Assembly (NCBI RefSeq): GCF_000298315.2
Contig: NZ_AEYE02000035.1
Location: 496,001-560,000 of the forward strand
Direction: 5' to 3'
DNA length: 64,000 bases
From: Rhizobium grahamii CCGE 502
GTDB taxonomy: Bacteria > Pseudomonadota > Alphaproteobacteria > Rhizobiales > Rhizobiaceae
Shown: one piece after another, positions 56,648-64,000 of the stretch
Numbering within the stretch: the stretch's first letter is position 1
How the letters are laid out: the number at the start of each line of letters is the position of its first letter
The notes under the pieces: model-generated
What the model was told of the DNA's origin: nothing
The model's database searches: none
The model's input: only the letters and a program-made list of their open reading frames with translations
Program-made: the position numbers and the translations under genes

Positions 56648-56757
56648 CTGATGCACATGGCGGTGTTCCTCCCAGTTTTCCGCCGCAACAGCTGTTCCCT
56701 CTGGAGGTTTTGACCTTCACACCTTATGGGCCGCGGTTTTCCGTCGGCCCTTTTTTT
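56648..56757 (+). ncRNA. AbcR-like small RNA (alpha-r15 family)
   Basis: A stretch of about 110 bases with the layout of the AbcR RNAs that silence ABC-transporter mRNAs in rhizobia and Brucella. Two single-stranded anti-Shine-Dalgarno motifs are present: TTCCTCCCA (56666-56674) and TTCCCTCTGG (56695-56704). The 3' end is a strong terminator, GGGCCG (56728-56733) pairing with CGGCCC (56745-56750), then TTTTTTT. Upstream, ATTG-N5-CAAT (56606-56618) is a LysR-type box just before a plausible promoter; AbcR genes elsewhere are activated by the LysR regulator VtlR/LsrB. The 5' end is approximate. It lies next to an amino-acid ABC operon. Confidence 0.65.
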
Positions 56758-57501
56758 CCTGGCTCTGCCCTCTCTGGGGCGAAGGCTGCCATCGAACCTG
56801 CGATAGACCATAGCCATCGGCAAATGTCTTGCAGTCGATTGCCGCGACATCTGCGGCACCCTCGGCGACCGCTATGATCGATTGGCGGTAACTGCCTGTC
56901 TCAACGCGCTGACGTGATCCGCAACACCGAGCTCCAGCGCCCCCCAGCATTGCCTGTGCGAGAAAAGCCCGGATGTAACCAAAATACGGTCTGATCTCGT
57001 CCGCTGGCAGATTTGCCCGATCGGACGCTTGCCGGCCCCGCTCAGGATGCCTCCCGGCACGGGAGAAAGATCCCCGTGGATCGGGCAAGATCGGCAGGCA
57101 CCCCTGCGCCGCGCGAACGAAGAACCTCGCGAAGTCTCTCCCATCGTGCATTGGTCTCTTCCCGACTTCGGGCCAATCATACATGGGTTGGTGAGCACGC
57201 AACCAGGTTCAGCTGCAATGAACGAGCCTCTTTGCTTGGTAGCATGTGCTTGGCACCACGGACTCGCGATAACACGTCGGTTTTACCGACACATACGTCA
57301 TTGTCTGATCGGACCACAGGCCGCATTCAATTATGGAGAGGGCATCACCACCAACCGCTTGCTTCCGTCGGCTTTTTGAACGTTTTCAATTACGTGATCG
57401 CTTCTGTTCGGAAAACGATGGAGGATCGAAGGCAACTAAAGTATAGGCTATATCTCGGTCAAGGCAGCCCTTCGTGCCCAATCAGCGAATGGCCGAGATT
57501 G
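56758..57501. other. Intergenic after the sRNA, nothing recognised
   Basis: About 740 bases with only overlapping frames of unlikely composition and no start signals. No further sRNA-like terminator was noticed. Confidence 0.4.
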
Positions 57502-57735
57502 CTATTCCGCCTTCCGCGTGAACATTGACCTAAACAGCTCTCTCGAGCGCTCCAGCCCTTCCTCCGTTAGGAACACCGATTTCGACTTGTTCATGGGATC
57601 GTGAATTAGTCCTTTCCTGTAGAGCCGATCCGTCGCCCCCCAATCGAAGCTCTTCCAGGCACGCCGTTCATCATGAATGGTGAGCCACATCAGCGCCAGG
57701 ACAGCATCGTCTATCTTGTCTTCGTCAACAGTCAT
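57502..57735 (-). CDS. DUF6429 family protein, 77 aa
   Basis: Starts MTVDEDKIDDAVLALMWLTI and contains RAWKSFDWGATDRLYRKGLI and KSKSVFLTEEGLERSRELFR, the pattern of DUF6429, a small helical protein with a winged-helix look found widely in proteobacteria, often near mobile elements. ATG 57735 is preceded by GGATGAGGGC, a modest ribosome-binding site. Stands alone. Function unknown. Confidence 0.8.
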   Translation of the reverse strand: MTVDEDKIDDAVLALMWLTIHDERRAWKSFDWGATDRLYRKGLIHDPMNKSKSVFLTEEGLERSRELFRSMFTRKAE

Positions 57736-57936
57736 GCCCTCATCCTAGCACCCCCGACGGTCAAAATCTCCTCTCTGCGCAAGGCTTGTCGCCCCCCGCG
57801 TCACTGCCTCGGCCCGCTTGCTGTAGCAACTGGCCGGCGTGGCACGGACGCCGCGCTTGCCCCGCGCCGGAGCACGCTCACGACCGGCTTGCCTTCGGAC
57901 GTGGAGGGACTGATGGATGGCGCCGCTCACCGCCCG

Positions 57937-58788
57937 TCAGTCTTTTGCATCCAGCCCAATATCAAGAGTCGGCGCACTATGGGTACACCAACCGACCGAG
58001 ACGAGATCGATTCCTGAAGATGCAACCAACGCAACGGTTGCGGGCGTAACCCGGCCCGATGCCTCGGTGATGGCGCGACCATCGATGATCGAAACAGCTT
58101 CGCGGAGCTGTGACGGCGTCATGTTGTCGAGCAGGACAGCATCGACCCCCTCCTGCATGACCTCTCGCAACTGCTCAAGCGTATCTACTTCAATCTCGAT
58201 CTTGACCATGTGCCCGGCGCCGGCGCGGGCGCGCCGAATTGCGTTCACCACCCCTCCAGCTATCGCAACGTGATTGTCTTTGATGAGAATGGCATCAGAA
58301 AGCGCAAAACGGTGGTTCATGCCGCCGCCGGCACGAACGGCGTACTTTTCCAGGGCGCGCAAACCCGGCGTCGTCTTGCGGGTACATGCAATCGACGCCT
58401 TTGTCCCGGCAACCGCGTCGACCAGGCTCGTCGTCACGGTCGCGATGCCTGACAGATGGCCCAGAAAATTGAGCGCAGTGCGTTCGCCAGTCAGGATACC
58501 GCGCGATGGCCCACTTATCGTGGCGATCCTATCACCAGTCCGAACCCGTGTTCCGTCCTCCACCTCGCGCGTCATTGTAATCGTCGGATCGACGAGCTGG
58601 AACGCCAGCTCCGCGGCGTCGAGACCGGCGATTGTCCCGGGCTGCCGCGCGACCATCAGGAAGGATGATTGATGGTCAGCTGGGATCACGGCTGCCGACG
58701 TAATGTCGCCGGCAAGTCCAAGATCTTCGACAAGGGCGGCGCGGACCATCGGTTCAATGACAATGCGCGGCAAGGGAGCAAGGGACAT
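57937..58788 (-). CDS. nadC: Nicotinate-nucleotide pyrophosphorylase (quinolinate phosphoribosyltransferase)
   Basis: 283 aa from ATG 58788, one base after the nadB stop. It converts quinolinate and PRPP to nicotinate mononucleotide, CO2 and pyrophosphate. Motifs: LVEDLGLAGDITSAAVIPAD at the N-terminus, GERTALNFLGHLSGIATVTT, ACTRKTTPGLRALEKYAVRAGGG (given in part; it carries the quinolinate-binding Arg/Lys residues), LIKDNHVAIAGG and EIEVDTLEQLREVMQEGVDA. Full length. Third gene of nadABC; the upstream in-frame start at 58848 would overlap nadB. Confidence 0.96.
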   Translation of the reverse strand: MSLAPLPRIVIEPMVRAALVEDLGLAGDITSAAVIPADHQSSFLMVARQPGTIAGLDAAELAFQLVDPTITMTREVEDGTRVRTGDRIATISGPSRGILTGERTALNFLGHLSGIATVTTSLVDAVAGTKASIACTRKTTPGLRALEKYAVRAGGGMNHRFALSDAILIKDNHVAIAGGVVNAIRRARAGAGHMVKIEIEVDTLEQLREVMQEGVDAVLLDNMTPSQLREAVSIIDGRAITEASGRVTPATVALVASSGIDLVSVGWCTHSAPTLDIGLDAKD

Positions 58789-58789
58789 C

Positions 58790-60328
58790 TCAGGCACTCC
58801 TGGCAAAAGATTGGATGTTGGTGCGCGCGGCGTCAAGAATATCTGCAAGCGTCATGAAGCGGCGCGTTGCAACCGACAGCTTGGATGGAAAGTCTGTGCG
58901 CGCATGCGCACCACGGCTTTCCTCGCGAAGCATCGCAAAGACGCCAATCGCCAAGGCAACGGTAGCTGGATCGGCGCACGCAGCGGTGCCTTCGGCGAGC
59001 GGCAACAGAGTGCGAATGGCCCCCTGAAGCGAGACCCTGTTACGTAGAACGCCGAGGTTGAGCGATACAGCCCCCCGCACCACCGACGTATCCGGCGCCT
59101 GAGGAGGAGACATTGATAGAACATGACTGACAACACCAGCAGTGGTGCCACTGATATCTTGCGCTGCCCGCATGCCGAGGACAGCTGCCTCAAGAAGCGA
59201 ATTGCTTGCCAAGCGGTTGGCGCCGTGAAGGCCGGTTGACGCGGCCTCACCGACCGCCCAGAGCCCCGCAACAGAGCTACGCCCCCTCACATCGGTTGCA
59301 ATGCCACCCATATGGTAGTGAACCGCTGGCCGCACTGGGATAGCTTCAGCGGCCGGGTTTATCCCTGCCTCGTGGCATAAGGCGTCTATGGTTGGAAAGC
59401 GCTCGGCAAAGCGGTTGCCGAGCGCTGGACGTGCATCGAGGAAGACCCGCCGCCCCTTTGACAGCTCGGCGCTGATGGCGCGCGCAACGACGTCGCGTGG
59501 CGCAAGTTCCGCCCCGGCAACACCTGACATGAAGCGCTCTCCCCGGTCATTGACGAGAATTGCTCCCTCGCCCCGTACCGCTTCGCTCACAAGGGCGAGC
59601 GGACGGCGCGCTGAATCGAGCCCTGTTGGGTGAAACTGCACGAATTCCATGTCGGCGAGCACCGCGCCCGCCCTCGCCGCCAACGCAACCCCCTGACCGA
59701 AGTTGCTGGTCGGATTGGTGGTCGAATCGTAGAGGCCTCCAATACCGCCCGTTGCCAACACCACCCGGTTCGTGGCAATTGCCGCGATCTGGGAACCCTT
59801 GGAGACGATCAGGCCCCTAACGATCCCGTCAGTTGTCAGAAGCGAGCGTAGCTCGGTTCCATCCAGAACGGTGATGGAGGGTGTTGCGGCAACAGTCTTG
59901 AGAAGTGCGGCGACAACGGCAGCGCCCGATCCGTCTCCGGACGCATGAACGATGCGGCGACAGGAATGAGCCGCTTCGAGACCAAGAATAAGCTGCCCGG
60001 AGCTGTCCCGGTCGAATGTGACACCGGCGCGCTCCAGACTTGCAATGACGGCCGGTCCCTCAGCGACAATATCGGCGGCAACCGAGGGATCGCAGAGGCC
60101 GTCGCCGGCCGCGAGCGTATCGAGGAGATGGAGTTCGGCATTATCGCCATCGCCGAGACTTGCGGCGATCCCGCCCTGGGCCCAGGCGCTTGATGTATGC
60201 TCCCCGATTGCCCCGCGGGTAACGAGCACGACCGGCTGCGGCGAAAGCGTAAGGGCTGTCATGAGGCCGGCAAGCCCGCTTCCGACGATGACGACCTTGC
60301 CGTTCAAATCGTCGAACCGCCCGATCAT
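58790..60328 (-). CDS. nadB: L-aspartate oxidase
   Basis: 512 aa from ATG 60328, which overlaps the nadA stop (ATGA). It oxidises L-aspartate to iminoaspartate using FAD. Rossmann motif [20 protein letters not shown], the succinate-dehydrogenase-like [40 protein letters not shown], and the FAD-binding [20 protein letters not shown]. The active-site segment QFHPTGLDS and the [20 protein letters not shown] loop are intact. The length matches the usual 510-540 aa. Confidence 0.96.
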   Translation of the reverse strand: MIGRFDDLNGKVVIVGSGLAGLMTALTLSPQPVVLVTRGAIGEHTSSAWAQGGIAASLGDGDNAELHLLDTLAAGDGLCDPSVAADIVAEGPAVIASLERAGVTFDRDSSGQLILGLEAAHSCRRIVHASGDGSGAAVVAALLKTVAATPSITVLDGTELRSLLTTDGIVRGLIVSKGSQIAAIATNRVVLATGGIGGLYDSTTNPTSNFGQGVALAARAGAVLADMEFVQFHPTGLDSARRPLALVSEAVRGEGAILVNDRGERFMSGVAGAELAPRDVVARAISAELSKGRRVFLDARPALGNRFAERFPTIDALCHEAGINPAAEAIPVRPAVHYHMGGIATDVRGRSSVAGLWAVGEAASTGLHGANRLASNSLLEAAVLGMRAAQDISGTTAGVVSHVLSMSPPQAPDTSVVRGAVSLNLGVLRNRVSLQGAIRTLLPLAEGTAACADPATVALAIGVFAMLREESRGAHARTDFPSKLSVATRRFMTLADILDAARTNIQSFARSA

Positions 60329-61296
60329 ATCGCGAGCATCCGCTCGACTGCCCGCCTTGCAGCGACGGCAATCGCCGGGTCGACGGTCACCTCGTGGCGA
60401 TTTTCCTGAAGGGCTGTCCGGATATTTTTTAACGTGATCCGCTTCATGTGCGGGCAAAGGTTGCAAGGTCGAATGAATTCAACATCGGGATGATGAACCG
60501 AAACATTGTCGCTCATGGAGCATTCCGTCAGCAGCACGACACGAGCCGGGCGCTGCTGCCCGACAAAGTCTGACATGACCGCGGTTGATCCCGCAAAATC
60601 TGCTGCCGCGACGACATCGGGCGGACATTCCGGGTGCGCCAGGACTGTCACACCCGGGTGATTTTCCCGCAGTTGCCTGACATCGTCGGCCGTAAACAGC
60701 TCGTGGACTTCACAATGACCATGCCAGGCTAGCACCTCGACGTCTGTTTCGCGTGCGACGTTACGGGCAAGATATTCGTCAGGGATCATCAGCACGCGCG
60801 GTACGCCGAGCGATTCAACGACCTGCTTCGCATTTCCCGAAGTGCAACAAATGTCGGACGCGGCTTTCACGGCCGCCGAGGTGTTGACGTAGGTAATGAC
60901 AGGCACGCCTGGGTGCGCCTTGCGCAAAAGCGCCACGTCCTCAGGCGTAATCGAGTCCGCAAGCGAACAACCCGCCCCCATATCGGGAATGAGGACGGTC
61001 TTATTCGGGTTGAGGAGCTTGGCCGTTTCGGCCATGAAATGCACCCCGGCCAGCACGATAACGTCGGCTTCGACCTCGATCGCCCTGCGTGCAAGAGCGA
61101 GGCTGTCGCCGACAATATCGGCGACACCATGGAAGATCTCAGGGGTTTGATAGTTATGGGCAAGGATCACCGCGTTGCGTTTTTGCTTGAGATCCAGGAT
61201 CGCTTCGACGTCGTCTTCGAATGACATCCACTCTGCTTTCGGGATGACACGCTGGACGCGCTCGTAGAGGGAGGACGCGGAAACGTTGCGGTTCAT
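60325..61296 (-). CDS. nadA: Quinolinate synthase
   Basis: 323 aa. It condenses iminoaspartate with dihydroxyacetone phosphate to quinolinate at a [4Fe-4S] cluster. Candidate ligand cysteines lie in [19 protein letters not shown] and [33 protein letters not shown] and [12 protein letters not shown] complete the family pattern. First gene of the nadABC operon, with a NadQ-type operator 15 bases before its start. Confidence 0.97.
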   Translation of the reverse strand: MNRNVSASSLYERVQRVIPKAEWMSFEDDVEAILDLKQKRNAVILAHNYQTPEIFHGVADIVGDSLALARRAIEVEADVIVLAGVHFMAETAKLLNPNKTVLIPDMGAGCSLADSITPEDVALLRKAHPGVPVITYVNTSAAVKAASDICCTSGNAKQVVESLGVPRVLMIPDEYLARNVARETDVEVLAWHGHCEVHELFTADDVRQLRENHPGVTVLAHPECPPDVVAAADFAGSTAVMSDFVGQQRPARVVLLTECSMSDNVSVHHPDVEFIRPCNLCPHMKRITLKNIRTALQENRHEVTVDPAIAVAARRAVERMLAI

Positions 61297-61310
61297 GGCC
61301 TGCTCCTATT

Positions 61311-61329
61311 TATACTCATTATGAGTATA
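61311..61329. promoter_or_regulatory. NadQ operator upstream of nadA
   Basis: TATACTCATTATGAGTATA is a perfect 19-bp palindrome (9-bp halves around one T), 15 bases before the nadA start and after the nadQ stop. The position fits repression of nadABC by the NadQ-type regulator encoded just upstream. Confidence 0.8.
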
Positions 61330-61366
61330 TTTTGGAAGAAACAGTTATCCTCCCTGTGAGCATATG

Positions 61367-62269
61367 TCAACCGCGTGAAATGGGAAGTCGGGATCCGGAC
61401 AGTGCGCGCTCTTCACGCACAGCATGGCGATAGCGGAAAAGCTTTGCGGGCCGCCCGCCGGTCTCACTCAGTGTCTCGCCCGTTTCCTCAACAAGATCCT
61501 GTTGTTCGATCAACCGCCGGAAATTCTGCTTATGGAGCGTCAGCCCGGCAAGGGCCTCCACGGTGCGTTGCAGTTGCAGCAATGTGAAGCTCTCGGACAT
61601 GAGCTCGAAGACGACGGGTCGGTATTTGATCTTTGCCCTCAACCTCGCAATGCCTGTTGCAAGGATGCGCCGGTGATCGGCAAACATTGCCCGGCCGCCG
61701 CTAGCATCCATCTCGCCCCCCGCCTCTGCAACGAAACCGGCCTCATAGAGGAGCTCGTATCGCTGCAATACGAGGTCTTCATTCCATCGCGCGTTGCCGA
61801 ACCCGAAGGCAAAATGGGCGCGACGTATCCGATCTTGTTGACGGTCCGGATCGCCCTCGGCCCATGCGGTCAGACGAGCTTCGATACCGTCTAGCTGCAC
61901 AGGTCGTCCTGCTCGCCAATCCTCCCACGGAAAATACCGGTACCAGCCTTGCCAGCCTGGCCGACCTCCACCCGGAGTGGCCTCTTCATGGACAAGCCCC
62001 AGATAGCTTATCGAAATCGTTCTGCCGCCAAGTATCTCGTTGTTCCTGTCGCGGTCAGCGAAGGTGTATAGCTGCTCCAGATAGCCAACCGGATGGCCAG
62101 TCTGGTCCTGCACCCATTCGCGCAGCCCGCTTTGCAGCGTTCTATGGCCCATCTCGAACGGGCCCGACGGTAATGCATCGCCCGAACTAATGGTCATGAC
62201 GCGCGGTTCATTGCCTGTAACGGCAACAAGGACAGCTATCAATTCGGCGTGGGCAAACCCGATCGTCAC
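61367..62269 (-). CDS. nadQ: NadQ/NrtR-type Nudix-fold regulator of NAD synthesis
   Basis: 300 aa. The N-terminal Nudix-like domain (HAELIAVLVAVTGNEPRVMT, LQSGLREWVQDQTGHPVGYL) lacks a classical Nudix box, so it is a sensor rather than a hydrolase; the C-terminal winged helix contains FTLLQLQRTVEALAGLTLHK and NFRRLIEQQDLVEETGE. This is the COG4111/NadQ layout that senses NAD or precursors and represses nadABC in alphaproteobacteria. The start is GTG 62269, which has no strong ribosome-binding site; ATG 62197 would cut the conserved N-terminus. It is read in the same direction as nadABC, with the palindromic site between them. Confidence 0.86.
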   Translation of the reverse strand: MTIGFAHAELIAVLVAVTGNEPRVMTISSGDALPSGPFEMGHRTLQSGLREWVQDQTGHPVGYLEQLYTFADRDRNNEILGGRTISISYLGLVHEEATPGGGRPGWQGWYRYFPWEDWRAGRPVQLDGIEARLTAWAEGDPDRQQDRIRRAHFAFGFGNARWNEDLVLQRYELLYEAGFVAEAGGEMDASGGRAMFADHRRILATGIARLRAKIKYRPVVFELMSESFTLLQLQRTVEALAGLTLHKQNFRRLIEQQDLVEETGETLSETGGRPAKLFRYRHAVREERALSGSRLPISRG

Positions 62270-62509
62270 TGATTACGAATCCCATCTCTATCAACTGCCG
62301 CGATTTGTTGCACAACAAGATTGTGTCGGAAAGCACTCGACAGGTCGACACGACGCATATTTTGGCGGTTAAGCCGATGCCTCTTGCAGGCGCAGGAATT
62401 TGGCAACGAACAGGATGGAAACCGAGCCACGCACAATTTCGCCTCAAGGATACCAAGGGCATTCGCATAGCCGGTTACCATTCGCTTGACGTGAAGCCAT
62501 TTGACGGGC

Positions 62510-62829
62510 TCCATGACCTTCAGACCGATCTCGACACCGCTGTCGGCGACAATATGGAGCGTGCGAATCATGTCGGCGGCCTGAAGGAGTGCCTTGCCAA
62601 GATCATTCCTACTTCGCTCTGGCGCGAGCGTGCAATGTAGCAATGCAGGACGACCATATTTCTCGGCGTGCCACTTCCAGGAATGCCGACAATTTCCCGG
62701 AGGTCCTGGATGAGGACGATCGAACGGTGGATCAGCCAAGTGAAATCGCCGGGCCGCATTTTGTCGACTTCGTTCGTTGCGCGAACGAGTTCCGAAATGA
62801 CGTCCGTCGCACCGTCCAAAATTTATCAT
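62510..62829 (-). pseudogene. Small helical protein, frameshifted paralogue of 63001-63327
   Basis: From ATG 62829 (GGGGGCG upstream) the frame breaks after M-I-N through an extra T, continues as DVISELVRATNEVDKMRPGD and LIHRSIVLIQDLREIVG, and shifts again near 62606 to NDLGKALLQAADMIRTLHIV. The intact neighbour has the same plan: DFMSDLVRAINQIHLLTLEE, SIHDLRATLD and NELVAAAFVVLCDQINKM. The two shifts make this copy inactive unless they are sequence errors. No named family. Confidence 0.6.
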
Positions 62830-63000
62830 CGCCCCCCAAGCCATTGAACACCAAGCGACGGGGCCTCAACAGCGTATTTTGCCCCAGCCGCGAGCACCAG
62901 CCGCAGCGCTTGCTGGAGTTTCGGTCGAAAGGCTAACTCGCCAACGGATAGCAGGATCGCTATCTTTACGTACAACTGCGACGGCAAAATCAGGGGAAAG

Positions 63001-63327
63001 ATGACGAGTATCCAAACAGCACCAGATTTTATGTCGGACCTCGTTCGGGCGATCAACCAAATCCATCTGCTGACGCTCGAGGAGCGAAGAGAAATGGTTG
63101 CCCGCGGCACCGCCAGCATTCACGACCTGCGGGCCACGCTTGATCAACATGGAGCGGACACACCCATGGCGTCGCGGACGTTGCGCGAGGTGGAGAGATT
63201 GATTGCCGAGATGGGCGACACGCCCAACGAGCTGGTCGCTGCAGCGTTCGTAGTGTTATGTGATCAAATCAACAAAATGCTGAGAATCTGTGATTCTGCA
63301 TCTGCTGAACAACAGTGGAAGAAGTGA
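63001..63327 (+). CDS. Small helical hypothetical protein, 108 aa
   Basis: ATG 63001 follows AGGGGAAAG. The product is almost entirely helical (DFMSDLVRAINQIHLLTLEE, EERREMVARGTASIHDLRAT, TLREVERLIAEMG, then NELVAAAFVVLCDQINKMLR) and cytoplasmic. It is divergent from, and related to, the broken copy at 62510-62829, so the pair arose by inverted duplication. No family recognised. Confidence 0.6.
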   Translation: MTSIQTAPDFMSDLVRAINQIHLLTLEERREMVARGTASIHDLRATLDQHGADTPMASRTLREVERLIAEMGDTPNELVAAAFVVLCDQINKMLRICDSASAEQQWKK

Positions 63328-63714
63328 TGCCGCCTCCGCCGTACGCGTTGCAGCGGCTCTAGTTTTGGCGCAACTTCAAGCAGGAAGCATCGAGTGGTTA
63401 CTGCCGTCGGGCACAATGGACTTTTATCTCAATCGCCCGAACATGCACGGGCTGCGGCCTGCCAAAAAATCGTCCGCAAGAACTTTGGACTAAACGCGTT
63501 GCGCCGTCAACAAGCCCAGCACCTAACCGCCGCGCGCCTCGTCATAGGCAGTGTTCGAAACAGCTTTCGCAAAGCGGCTGTTTGGCCAATTGCCACGCAC
63601 TTGCGTCTTTTATGCATTGAGGCCGTAGCAGGACGCTAAGCCGTGGCTTCGCTGGACCTTTGCTCCGAAAGACCATACGCCATGGCCTGCCCATGCAATC
63701 AGGAGGAGACATTG
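63328..63714. other. Intergenic, nothing recognised
   Basis: Nearly 390 bases without a supported gene; only the ribosome-binding site GGAGGAG (63702-63708) of the next gene is recognisable. Confidence 0.4.
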
Positions 63715-63894
63715 GTGTCGAATACCAGGCCGCGCCGCGGCAAAGGCGATCGTGGGTTCGCAACGCGGGACCCGTACGAGGTCGCTTTCTTTGCCAGGAA
63801 GCACGGAATCGCCACCGTAGACGCAAAGCGCATTATCAATACGCATGGCTCGGATCGAGATTCTTGTGACAAGGCAGCCAACCGCCTGAAATAG
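63715..63894 (+). CDS. DUF3606 domain protein, 59 aa
   Basis: Translation most likely begins at GTG 63715, six bases after GGAGGAG; TTG 63712 is too close and ATG 63643 would add residues outside the domain. The mature sequence SNTRPRRGKGDRGFATRDPY then EVAFFARKHGIATVDAKRII is the DUF3606 pattern, a small helix-turn-helix-like domain frequent in Rhizobiales and Bradyrhizobiaceae. Stands alone at the right end. Function unknown. Confidence 0.82.
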   Translation: MSNTRPRRGKGDRGFATRDPYEVAFFARKHGIATVDAKRIINTHGSDRDSCDKAANRLK

Positions 63895-64000
63895 CTACCT
63901 CTTCGCACCAGCCGACAGCACACGGTGTGTTGCATCGTCGAGTGCGTGGCTTGATTGAACGCCGTCCTGTTTCAAGCCGTACGCTGTATTGGCGCATCCG

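Noticed and set aside
1-64000. CRISPR arrays, phage modules or a replication origin
   Set aside because: No regularly spaced repeats, phage structural genes, repABC or parAB genes were seen.

Overview
The window comes from an alphaproteobacterium of the order Hyphomicrobiales, most likely family Rhizobiaceae (Rhizobium, Ensifer/Sinorhizobium or Agrobacterium type). Family-level evidence is the BA14K-motif proteins, the DUF47-pit phosphate operon with a PhoB-type box, a nadABC cluster preceded by a NadQ-type regulator, an arginase/ornithine cyclodeaminase pair with a divergent Lrp regulator, an AbcR-like small RNA and a very high density of ABC uptake systems. The content (solute uptake, catabolic operons, IS scars, many broken genes) fits a secondary replicon or an accessory chromosomal region; replicon type cannot be decided from sequence alone.

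Layout. 0-9 kb: a tRNA-Val(UAC), a dead IS110-family transposase, small hypothetical genes, an LssY-C protein, a secreted protein, an ECF-type sigma factor, dinB, and the decayed remains of an SDR gene and a proline-racemase-family gene. 9-18 kb: small orphan genes, a GlxA/AraC regulator, envelope genes (iron-permease-like protein, tiny membrane proteins, tandem-BA14K protein, DUF1236, RcnB) and a protease-nuclease fusion gene that has lost its catalytic serine. 18-23 kb: a LacI-controlled uptake and oxidation module (solute-binding protein, fused permease-ATPase, FAD oxidoreductase) with twin operators 21 bp apart. 23-29 kb: a truncated D,D-carboxypeptidase, Lrp regulator, arginase, ornithine cyclodeaminase and a PAS-GAF-GGDEF-EAL protein. 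29-31 kb: a graveyard of three broken genes. 31-36 kb: PHO box, DUF47-pit, a GH3 glycosidase and a VOC protein. 36-39 kb: a broken acetyltransferase, an unknown gene, and a LysR/XRE recombination scar. 39-42 kb: class I aldolase, ROK-fold kinase, cold-shock protein. 42-49.6 kb: a ROK-regulated sugar ABC operon with a SIS-domain enzyme and a PfkB kinase. 49.6-56.4 kb: a HutC/GntR-controlled operon with an amino-acid ABC transporter, an MSOX/MTOX-like oxidase and a histidine-ammonia-lyase-fold protein. 56.6 kb: AbcR-like sRNA. 57.9-62.3 kb: nadC, nadB, nadA and nadQ with a perfect 19-bp operator. The last 1.7 kb holds a paralogous pair of small proteins, one broken, and a DUF3606 protein.

The most unusual item is the ammonia-lyase-fold protein at 50789-52282. 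It is a full-length HutH-family protein in which the Ala-Ser-Gly triplet that forms the MIO electrophile is cleanly absent, and the tyrosine corresponding to HutH Tyr280 is leucine. It is translationally coupled to an intact polar amino-acid transporter and followed by a flavin oxidase that keeps its FAD-linking cysteine, under a HutC-like repressor with a palindromic operator. This looks like a working catabolic operon whose central enzyme cannot use the normal MIO mechanism. All functions given are by motif recognition; no database search was run.
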